Origin: JBFGCT01 sp041581055
GTDB lineage: Bacteria; Actinomycetota; Acidimicrobiia; Acidimicrobiales; Ilumatobacteraceae
Direction: 5' to 3'
DNA length: 31,069 nucleotides
Assembly: GCA_041581055.1 (NCBI GenBank)
Contig: JBFGCT010000024.1
Coordinates: forward strand, 1 to 31,069
Below are positions 16,217 to 22,440 of this stretch, piece after piece. The position numbers were made by a program, and so were the translations under genes. Numbering within the stretch: position 1 is the stretch's first letter; each line of letters opens with the position of its first letter. The notes under the pieces are model-generated. The model had not been told where the DNA came from. It worked only from the letters and a program-made list of their open reading frames with translations, and made no database searches.

Positions 16217-16230
16217 CGGCGCCGAGATTA
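16214..16230 (-). promoter_or_regulatory. Probable leaderless promoter of UPF0182 overlapping the upstream stop codon
   Basis: Minus-strand TAATCT (16230-16225) is 8 nt before ATG 16216. Its first three bases are also the TAA stop codon of the upstream DivIVA-domain gene. Confidence 0.5.
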
Positions 16231-18081
16231 CCCGTGAACCCGGAGCAACATGCAGCGGCACCCCGGATGGGCAGGCGCGCACACGTCGCCCGTCGGGAAC
16301 TCATCGCCGGACGCGACCGCCCCGGCGAGCGCGTTGTCGTCGCAGTCGGCGCAGGCGCCGTGGCGGTCGTCGATCCCCCACAACACGGGTGTCCCGGCCT
16401 TGAAGCCGGCCAAGGCGCCACGGCCGTGCGCGCTCAGCAGCACGTCGTCGAGTTGCTCGTCGATCCGCTTGGTCTTCCACTCGCGATAGGCGGCGCGCAC
16501 CTTCTTGGTGATCACGTCGTTGTCACCCTCGCCCTCGGACACACACCGCTGGAGGCGCTCGCGCAGCGGCGCGACCAGCCATCGATCGAGCCCGTCGACC
16601 GCCACCCGCTTGGCCTCGCCGGAGGCCGCCTTGGACAGCTTCGCCTTGCGCCCGGTCGACGCGGCGCCGGCGGCGACGGCGAGGAGCAGGTCGTCGCCGA
16701 TCGCGTCGCCGTAGCGCGCCGCGTGCTCTTCCGGCGGTGGGAGCAGGTCGCCGAGATCGCGGACCGGATGGTGTCGGCGCAGCGCGTCGAGCACGCCGTT
16801 CTGCTCGTCGGCGAGCACGCGCTTGAGCTTCTTGGCGCTCGCCACGATCAGCGGCGTGAGATCCTCGTCGCGTCGTTCGAACGGGGTCGGCGCGGGCGGC
16901 GCCTCCGACTCGTCGAGGGCGTCGTCCGCCGCGCGGTCGCCCGCGTCGTCGTCCGCCGCGCCCCAGATCGCGTTGTCGCCGGATCGCTCGCCGGACGACC
17001 CGGCGGATGACTCGGCCGCCGAATCTGCTGATGGCTCGCCGGACGACTCGGCGGATGACTCGGCGGTGGCCGACGCGTCGACGGCCTCGGCCGTCGTCGT
17101 GTCGGCTCGGATCCGGGCGAACAGGTCGACCACGACGTCGTCGGCCGCGCCGCCGTCGGCCCCGCCGGCGGCCGCGCCGTCGTCAGCTGGGCCGTCGTCG
17201 GCCGCGAGCTCGCCGCCGTCGTCGTTCGCCGCGTCGTCACTCGCCGCGTCGTCGGTGTCGGCGGTGTCGGCGGCCGCCGCCTCGTCGCTCGCCTCGTGAT
17301 CGGGTGCGCCGCCGCCGGCATCGTCGCCGCCGGCATCGTCGATGGCGGGGGACGCCGGCCCCGTCGCGTCGGGGCGCGCCGAGTTGGCGACCATCACCGG
17401 CACCGGCCCGGTCGTCGGCTCCAGGTTGACGTACTCGTCGGGCTCGCCGAGCGGCTGCATCTCCGACACGATGTCGACGGCGACCAGGCGCGCCCGCTCG
17501 AACGCCTGCATCAGGCGGTCGCGGCCGTGGATCAGCTGCTCGATCTGCTCGCGCGCCAGCTCGCGCCGCCGAGCCAACTCGCTGAGCACCCGCTCGCGGT
17601 AGGCCCGCGCCTCGTTGACCATCTCGCGGCCCTGTTGCTTGGCCATGTCGAGCTCGGCCTCGGCGTCGGCCGCCGCGTCGGCCCGGCGGCGGGCGCTCTC
17701 GACCTCGGCCTCCTCGCGCAACCGGCGCGCCTCGTCGCTCGCCTCGGCGAGCATCCGGCCGGCCGAGGCCTCGGCCTTGTCGCGGATCTCGTTGGAGCTC
17801 TCGCGGGCGGTCTGCAGGACGCGCGCCGTCTCCTCGCCCAGCAGCCGCGTCAGGGCCTCGTCGTCGAGGCTGGCCGAGCTCAGGTCCGGGCTGGACTGGG
17901 CGGTGCGCAGCTCGCGTTCGAGAAATCGCTCGCGCTCCTGGAGCCGGCCGAGCTCGGCGGCGACCATCCGCAGGAAGTCACGGACCTCGCCCTGGTCGAA
18001 GCCGCGGCGCCCAGTCCCGAAGACTGCATCGGCGACCGACGCCGGCGACGAGGGGTCGGGGCGTGAAAACGACATGGCCAT
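16228..18081 (-). CDS. DivIVA-domain protein with acidic linker and Cys/His-rich C-terminal domain
   Basis: A 617-residue protein in three parts. Residues 1-60 are a DivIVA/Wag31-like membrane-curvature domain (FGTGRRGFDQGEVRDFLRMV), followed by coiled coil to about 210 (LGRLQERERFLERELRTAQS). Residues 225-400 are low-complexity, Asp/Ala/Ser/Gly-rich. Residues 400-617 are a helical domain ending in WGIDDRHGACADCDDNALAG, then FPTGDVCAPAHPGCRCMLL. That ending resembles the Cys/His motif of phage Mu F/SPP1 gp7-like head-morphogenesis domains, an unexpected partner. DivIVA proteins organise the cell pole or septum. ATG 18081 lies 7 nt after TAGCGT; the second ATG at 18075 is an alternative. Confidence 0.82.
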   Translation of the reverse strand: MAMSFSRPDPSSPASVADAVFGTGRRGFDQGEVRDFLRMVAAELGRLQERERFLERELRTAQSSPDLSSASLDDEALTRLLGEETARVLQTARESSNEIRDKAEASAGRMLAEASDEARRLREEAEVESARRRADAAADAEAELDMAKQQGREMVNEARAYRERVLSELARRRELAREQIEQLIHGRDRLMQAFERARLVAVDIVSEMQPLGEPDEYVNLEPTTGPVPVMVANSARPDATGPASPAIDDAGGDDAGGGAPDHEASDEAAAADTADTDDAASDDAANDDGGELAADDGPADDGAAAGGADGGAADDVVVDLFARIRADTTTAEAVDASATAESSAESSGEPSADSAAESSAGSSGERSGDNAIWGAADDDAGDRAADDALDESEAPPAPTPFERRDEDLTPLIVASAKKLKRVLADEQNGVLDALRRHHPVRDLGDLLPPPEEHAARYGDAIGDDLLLAVAAGAASTGRKAKLSKAASGEAKRVAVDGLDRWLVAPLRERLQRCVSEGEGDNDVITKKVRAAYREWKTKRIDEQLDDVLLSAHGRGALAGFKAGTPVLWGIDDRHGACADCDDNALAGAVASGDEFPTGDVCAPAHPGCRCMLLRVHG

Positions 18082-18094
18082 CCGCCCAACGCTA
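18079..18094 (-). promoter_or_regulatory. Probable leaderless promoter of the DivIVA-domain gene
   Basis: Minus-strand TAGCGT (18094-18089) is followed after 7 nt by ATG 18081. Confidence 0.55.
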
Positions 18095-18126
18095 CGCGTC
18101 CGAGGAGGTGAGATCGTGGCAATCCG

Positions 18127-19311
18127 TCACGGGCCGACCGGGACCAGCGGGTCGCCGCCGAGTTCCTCGAGGACTGCCAACGCCTCGGCGAGGGTCGCCA
18201 CCGGGATGATGCGCACCGCGCCCCGACCCGCGTCCTCGAGTCGTTTCACCCGCTCGGGATCGTCGAACTCGCTCTGCGAGGCGGGGACGAGGAAGACGTC
18301 GACGCCGTGCTGGTGAACCGCCGACACCTTCTGCGCGAGTCCGCCGATCGCGCCGACGCTGCCGTCGAGGCCGATCGTGCCCGTCACCGCGATGTTCTTC
18401 CCGCCGGTGAGCTCGCCGGGGCTCAACTCGTCGATCAGCGACAGCGTGAACGCCAGGCCGGCCGACGGGCCGCCGATCTGGCCGGTGTCGATGTCGACCT
18501 CGAACGGCAGGCTGATCGCCCGCGTGTCGAACGGCCGGAACCCGACGATCGTGCGGTCGGGGTCGTCAGGCGACGCGGACAGCTCGACCGTCACCTCCGA
18601 CCGACCCTCGTCCGGTCGCTCGATCAGCAGGTCGACGGTGTCGCCCGGCCGCTTGTCGGCGAGGACGGCCGACAGGTCCTCGACCGAGCCCAGGCTCACG
18701 CCGTCGGCCTCGAGGATGGTGTCGGCCGGGTCGATCTGCTCGTCGGACGGGAACGACTCGGCACACGTGCCGTCGACGCCGTCCACCTTGCACAGCACCT
18801 GGGACACAACCACCTCACCGGGTGTGATCTCGGCCTCGTAGCCGAGCGTGGTGAGCGCGACGTACTGCGCCTCCTGTTCGGCGGTGCGCATCGCCTGCAG
18901 GTTGAACTCGCGGCGCTGCTCCGGCGTCTGGAACCCGTTCTTGTCCTCCTCGGTGAGGATGTCGACGGCCGGATCGTTGCGGCCGACGTAGTAGGACAGG
19001 AGCGACTGCGCAGGCGCCGTCACCGTGACGAAGTAGAAGTCGCCGGCGGTGGCGTACCGCGCGACGTCGGCGGGCAGGTCACCGAACACGACCCGCCGGT
19101 TGACCGATTCCGCCGACGCCGGCGTGCGCGCGTACGGGGCCGGTTGGTACTCGTCGAGCCGGTCGTTGAACTTCTCGGCGACGACCGTCGCGGGCAGGAT
19201 CGAGCTGACCGCGATCGCCGTCAGCAGCACCACGCCGATCGCCGCGATCGCCCAGAGCCACCATCGTTGCGGTGGAGCGATCGGTACCATGGTGGCTGTC
19301 GTGTCGGTCAC
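18127..19311 (-). CDS. YlbL-like PDZ/Lon-type serine protease, membrane anchored
   Basis: A protein of about 394 residues. One N-terminal helix (WWLWAIAAIGVVLLTAIAVS) anchors it. The middle part has a PDZ-like segment (IDPADTILEADGVSLGSVED) and the C-terminal half is a Lon proteolytic domain: the catalytic serine in GQIGGPSAGLAFTLS (about residue 283) and lysine in GGLAQKVSAV (about 328), at the Ser-Lys spacing known from Lon. The family (Bacillus YlbL) cleaves membrane or secreted targets. The start is uncertain: GTG 19320, GTG 19311 and ATG 19290 are all in frame; 19311 gives MTDTTATMVPIAPP. Any of them overlaps or abuts the divergent small membrane gene. Confidence 0.88.
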   Translation of the reverse strand: MTDTTATMVPIAPPQRWWLWAIAAIGVVLLTAIAVSSILPATVVAEKFNDRLDEYQPAPYARTPASAESVNRRVVFGDLPADVARYATAGDFYFVTVTAPAQSLLSYYVGRNDPAVDILTEEDKNGFQTPEQRREFNLQAMRTAEQEAQYVALTTLGYEAEITPGEVVVSQVLCKVDGVDGTCAESFPSDEQIDPADTILEADGVSLGSVEDLSAVLADKRPGDTVDLLIERPDEGRSEVTVELSASPDDPDRTIVGFRPFDTRAISLPFEVDIDTGQIGGPSAGLAFTLSLIDELSPGELTGGKNIAVTGTIGLDGSVGAIGGLAQKVSAVHQHGVDVFLVPASQSEFDDPERVKRLEDAGRGAVRIIPVATLAEALAVLEELGGDPLVPVGP

Positions 19312-19624
19312 AGATCTCACTACTCAGGCCAGCTGGATGGCGGGGCTCGCCATTGTGGCGCTCGTACTCGCCGGCTGGCGCAAGAATGTCAGAGCGACAC
19401 CGCGGATTCCCCGCAGGGCGCCGATCGTGCGCCGGCCGTGGGTCCCGATCGGGATCGCCGAGACCACCACGTCACTCTACAAACGCCCCGGCCCCCTCCG
19501 GCGGCTGTGGGCGATCGTCGCCAGCTCCGGGATCGCCGTCGTGATGGGCGCCGTGCTGGCGACGGTCACCGCGTTCGGCCTGGCGTACATCGTGATCACG
19601 CTGACCGACCTGCTCAAGCAGTGA
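19289..19624 (+). CDS. Small two-helix membrane protein, function unknown
   Basis: About 111 residues. Helix 1 is near residues 16-29 (WMAGLAIVALVLAGW) and helix 2 near 75-103 (WAIVASSGIAVVMGAVLATV), separated by a basic, Pro-rich loop (RATPRIPRRAPIVRRPWVP). No family recognised. Two starts are possible: ATG 19289, or GTG 19301, which lies 10 nt after TACCAT (19285-19290). The start region overlaps the divergent YlbL-like gene. Its stop overlaps the HEAT-repeat gene start by GTGA, so the two are coupled. Confidence 0.7.
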   Translation: MVAVVSVTDLTTQASWMAGLAIVALVLAGWRKNVRATPRIPRRAPIVRRPWVPIGIAETTTSLYKRPGPLRRLWAIVASSGIAVVMGAVLATVTAFGLAYIVITLTDLLKQ

Positions 19625-20223
19625 CCGGGCCCCGTGGCCCGCTCACCCGGCGAGCGGTCGCCGTCGCCGGGCACGTCGGCGACGTCGGCGCCGCCCGCGC
19701 CGGGCTGCGCGAGGACGACCCGCACGTCCGGGCCACCGCCCTCGGCGCGCTCCAGCGGCTCGGCGAACTGGACGACTCGACCATCGCCGACGCGCTCGGC
19801 GACGCGGACCCGGTCGTTCGCCGCCGCGCCGCCGAGCTCGCCGCGCGACATCCCGCCGTCGACCTCGTCCCGGCGTTGCACGACGACGACGACTCGGTCG
19901 TCGAGATGGCGTGCTGGGCGTGCGGCGAGCACGAAGCCGATCGTGACGACGTGGTCGACCTGCTCATCGCCCGGGCGACGACGGCCGACGACGCGCTCGT
20001 GCGCGAGGCCGCCGTGGCCGCGCTCGGCGCGATCGGCGCCGACCGATCGGTTCCGGCGATCGTCGCCGCCACCGACGACAAGCCCGCGGTGCGCCGGCGA
20101 GCGGTGCTCGCCCTCGCCCCGTTCGAGGGCCCCGAGGTCGAGGCGGCGATCGACCGCGCGCTCGAAGACCGCGACTGGCAGGTCCGCCAGGCCGCCGAGG
20201 ACCTCCGCCGGGCGAGCCGCTGA
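19621..20223 (+). CDS. HEAT-repeat protein
   Basis: A 200-residue alpha-solenoid made of about six HEAT/PBS-lyase-type repeats, for example DPHVRATALGALQRLGE, DPVVRRRAAELAARHP, DALVREAAVAALGAIGA, KPAVRRRAVLALAPFEG and DWQVRQAAEDLRRAS. Such repeats mediate protein binding and no catalytic residues are seen. GTG 19621 overlaps the stop of the small membrane gene; an upstream extension in the same frame is antisense to ylbL and discarded. Its stop codon lies in a hairpin shared with the convergent acetyltransferase gene. Confidence 0.87.
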   Translation: MTGPRGPLTRRAVAVAGHVGDVGAARAGLREDDPHVRATALGALQRLGELDDSTIADALGDADPVVRRRAAELAARHPAVDLVPALHDDDDSVVEMACWACGEHEADRDDVVDLLIARATTADDALVREAAVAALGAIGADRSVPAIVAATDDKPAVRRRAVLALAPFEGPEVEAAIDRALEDRDWQVRQAAEDLRRASR

Positions 20224-20243
20224 CGCGCCTGCGGCCGCGTCAG
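20220..20243. terminator. Hairpin containing both convergent stop codons
   Basis: CTGACGCG (20220-20227) pairs perfectly with CGCGTCAG (20236-20243), leaving an 8-nt loop. The HEAT-gene TGA (20221-20223) sits in the left arm and the minus-strand stop of the acetyltransferase (20240-20242) in the right arm. Likely a bidirectional terminator. Confidence 0.55.
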
Positions 20244-20689
20244 AGCGTGTAGCGGTACACGTTGGTCTCGCGCGGCTCGAAACCGAGCCGCCGGTAGAGC
20301 CGGTTGGCCGCTGCGCGCGACGGGCGGCTCGTCAGCGCGACGTCCTTCGCGCCGCGCCGGCGCGCCTCGTCGACCGCGTGCCGGCTGAGGGACTCGCCGA
20401 CCCCCTGGCCGCGCGCCGCGTCGTCCACGACGACGTCCTCGATCCACGCCTTCAACCCGGTGGGGATGCGGTAGAAGGCGAGCGTCAGGCTGCCGACGAT
20501 CTCGCCGTCGATCCGGGCGACGAGGAGCGCGGTGTGCTCGTTGTCGACGAGCTCGGCGAGCTGCGCCCTGGTCGGCGGCGGCGAGGACGACGAGAGCTGC
20601 GGGATCAACCGCTGGAAGGCGGCGACGAGTTCGTCGTCGACCGCGTCGGCCTGGGTGACCGAGATCGTCGCGTCGCCGGGGTTCGCCAT
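20240..20689 (-). CDS. GNAT family N-acetyltransferase
   Basis: A 149-residue single GNAT domain. The acetyl-CoA binding segment is WIEDVVVDDAARGQGVGESLSRH (motif A, R/Q-x-x-G-x-G as RGQGVG), and the C-terminal end ANRLYRRLGFEPRETNVYRY is motif B. The substrate is unknown. ATG 20689 follows minus-strand TAGCGT (20704-20699) by 9 nt. It is divergent from the PAC2 gene, with the two -10 boxes in the 45-bp gap. Confidence 0.9.
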   Translation of the reverse strand: MANPGDATISVTQADAVDDELVAAFQRLIPQLSSSSPPPTRAQLAELVDNEHTALLVARIDGEIVGSLTLAFYRIPTGLKAWIEDVVVDDAARGQGVGESLSRHAVDEARRRGAKDVALTSRPSRAAANRLYRRLGFEPRETNVYRYTL

Positions 20690-20698
20690 CGGACGGCG

Positions 20699-20737
20699 AC
20701 GCTACTGCGATCGACGAGCGATAGCGTTGCCCACGTG
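20699..20737. promoter_or_regulatory. Divergent -10 boxes of the GNAT and PAC2 genes
   Basis: The gap holds TAGCGT in both orientations: minus strand at 20704-20699 (9 nt before ATG 20689) and plus strand at 20722-20727 (7 nt before GTG 20735). The two boxes form an inverted pair 29 bp across. Confidence 0.55.
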
Positions 20738-21628
20738 GGAACCGAGCACGTTCGTTGGCTGGCCGAGCCGCCCCTGACCCGCCCGGTCGTGCTCGCCGGA
20801 TTCACCGGATGGAACGACGCCGGCGACGCCGCGTCGACCGCGCTGCGGACGATGATCGAGGCGTGGGGCGCCCAGCCGCTCGCCGAGATCGACCCGGAGG
20901 TGTTCACCGACTTCGCCACGGTCCGACCGCAGGTCCGCCTCGACGAGCGGCGCCACCGCACGATCGTCTGGCCGACGGTCGGCGTCTGGTCGGTCTCGCT
21001 CCCCGGCGGCGACGTGATCCTGCTGCTCGGCCCCGAGCCGGCGCTGCGGTGGCGCCTGTTCACCGAGCACGTCGTCGGCATCGCCGAGCGCTACGGCGCG
21101 AGCATGGCGGTGACGCTCGGGGCGCTGCTCGCCGACGTCCCGCACTCGAGGCCGGTTCCGTTGATCGGCACCGCCACCGACGACGCGCTGATCGACCGGT
21201 TCGAGCTCCAGAGGTCGCAGTACGAGGGCCCGACCGGCATCGTCGGCGTGCTGCACGACGCGCTCCGCCATGCCGGGCTGGCGACCGCCTCGCTGTGGGC
21301 CGCGGTGCCCGGGTACGCGTCGCAGGTACCGTCGCCGAAGGCCGCGCTGGCGCTGGTCGAGCGGGCGTGCTCGATGATCGGGACACCGGCGCCGCTGGCC
21401 TCGCTGGCGGCGGGGGCCGCGGAGTACGACGCCCGCGTCGCGGCGTTGATCGGCGACGACGACGACCTGGTCGAGTACCTCGTCCGCCTGGAGCAGATCT
21501 CCGACGACGAGGCCGGCGACGACGGCCTGCCCTACGACGGCCTGCCGGGCGACGACACGGCGTCGGTCGACCCGGACGCTCTCGTCGAAGAGGTCGAGCA
21601 GTTCCTCCGCGACCGCAACGACGACTGA
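20735..21628 (+). CDS. PAC2 family protein
   Basis: A 297-residue protein. The N-terminal VVLAGFTGWNDAGDAASTAL and later IVWPTVGVWSVSL, VTLGALLADVPHSRPVPLIG, YEGPTGIVGVLHDALRHAGL and WAAVPGYASQVPSPKAALAL are characteristic of the PAC2 family (related to proteasome assembly chaperone 2). Bacterial members are of unknown function, though actinobacteria encode proteasomes. The C-terminal 50 residues are acidic (DDDDLVEYLV, DDEAGDDGLPYD). GTG 20735 is set by the TAGCGT box 7 nt upstream. Confidence 0.92.
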   Translation: MGTEHVRWLAEPPLTRPVVLAGFTGWNDAGDAASTALRTMIEAWGAQPLAEIDPEVFTDFATVRPQVRLDERRHRTIVWPTVGVWSVSLPGGDVILLLGPEPALRWRLFTEHVVGIAERYGASMAVTLGALLADVPHSRPVPLIGTATDDALIDRFELQRSQYEGPTGIVGVLHDALRHAGLATASLWAAVPGYASQVPSPKAALALVERACSMIGTPAPLASLAAGAAEYDARVAALIGDDDDLVEYLVRLEQISDDEAGDDGLPYDGLPGDDTASVDPDALVEEVEQFLRDRNDD

Positions 21629-21657
21629 CCGCCACCCCGCCCCCGCTCCGCCGCTTC

Positions 21658-21698
21658 CGGTGAGAGGTGAGACCACCTGTGGGTCTCACCTCTCACCG
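21658..21698. terminator. 17-bp perfect inverted repeat, bidirectional terminator
   Basis: CGGTGAGAGGTGAGACC (21658-21674) and its exact reverse complement (21682-21698) surround a 7-nt loop. It lies between the convergent PAC2 and Nudix genes. It is the strongest hairpin in the window and lacks a T-tract. Confidence 0.7.
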
Positions 21699-21708
21699 CA
21701 AGGTCTCG

Positions 21709-22407
21709 TCAGGCCCGCCAGACGGGGTCGCGGACGGCGTCGAAGGTGGCCGGCGCCTCGGCGCCGTTGATCGCCTCGAACGCCATCGGCCCCCACCATT
21801 GCGCCCCGGCGGTCGCCTCGGGCAGCGACGCCTGCGCGAACCACCCGACGTCGGACGTCTCGAGCGGGTGCGGGCGGAGGACCCCGCCGGTCGCCCGGCA
21901 GTGGAACAGCAGCATGTACATGCCGAACCGGCTGAACCCCATCCGCTGCCCGTCGACGACGCCGAGCAGGCGCGTCGGCTCGCACTCGATGCCGGTCTCC
22001 TCGCTGACCTCCTTGACCGCGACCTCGGCCGGCGAGTAGCCGACGTCGGCCCACCCGGTCGGGTACAGCCAGATGCCGGAGTCCTTGCGCTGCACGAGCA
22101 GGATCTCGCCCCGCTCGTTGCCGACGATCGCGCCGATCGCAACCTTCGGCGTGACGTACCCCGGCACGCCCTCCCCGATCGAGGTCATCCACTCCTGCAC
22201 GAAGTGGTCGGTCTCGCGCTCGACGGCCACCCGCTCGTGCTCGGCCTCGTCGAGCTCGCGCGCCGCGGCCTTGATGTCGGCCGCGACGTGCAGCACCTCC
22301 TCGTATCGCTCGCGCTCGTAGAGGTTCTCGGTGAACCCCATGCCGGTGCGGGCGATCGCCGCCAAGGCCTCACTCCACCTCGCCAGGTCGCGCGCGGTCG
22401 CCGTCAC
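21709..22407 (-). CDS. Nudix hydrolase with N-terminal accessory domain
   Basis: A 232-residue protein. Residues 1-65 are a helical N-terminal domain (LARWSEALAAIARTGMGFTEN, YERERYEEVLHVAADIKAAA) as in Nudix proteins with the PF12535 accessory domain. The Nudix box is GWADVGYSPAEVAVKEVSEETGI in residues about 118-140; the first glutamate of the classic box is replaced by Tyr and Arg by Lys, which is usual for this subfamily, while the EE metal ligands remain. The substrate is probably a nucleoside-diphosphate derivative. The start is GTG 22407 because TAGCGT (22420-22415, minus strand) ends 7 nt before it; the longer in-frame start at 22416 would lie inside that box. Confidence 0.88.
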   Translation of the reverse strand: MTATARDLARWSEALAAIARTGMGFTENLYERERYEEVLHVAADIKAAARELDEAEHERVAVERETDHFVQEWMTSIGEGVPGYVTPKVAIGAIVGNERGEILLVQRKDSGIWLYPTGWADVGYSPAEVAVKEVSEETGIECEPTRLLGVVDGQRMGFSRFGMYMLLFHCRATGGVLRPHPLETSDVGWFAQASLPEATAGAQWWGPMAFEAINGAEAPATFDAVRDPVWRA

Positions 22408-22420
22408 GTCGATCACGCTA
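22405..22420 (-). promoter_or_regulatory. Probable leaderless promoter of the Nudix gene
   Basis: Minus-strand TAGCGT (22420-22415) followed after 7 nt by GTG 22407. Confidence 0.55.
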
Positions 22421-22440
22421 CTTCGTCGGCGCTGGCCGGC

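Noticed and set aside
14273..16237. 654-codon plus-strand frame opposite UPF0182
   Set aside because: Antisense to a well-recognised membrane protein; no domain motifs and biased residue use.
16228..18081. Prophage remnant suggested by the MuF-like tail
   Set aside because: The tail is in frame with a DivIVA domain and no other phage gene, integrase or attachment repeat is nearby.
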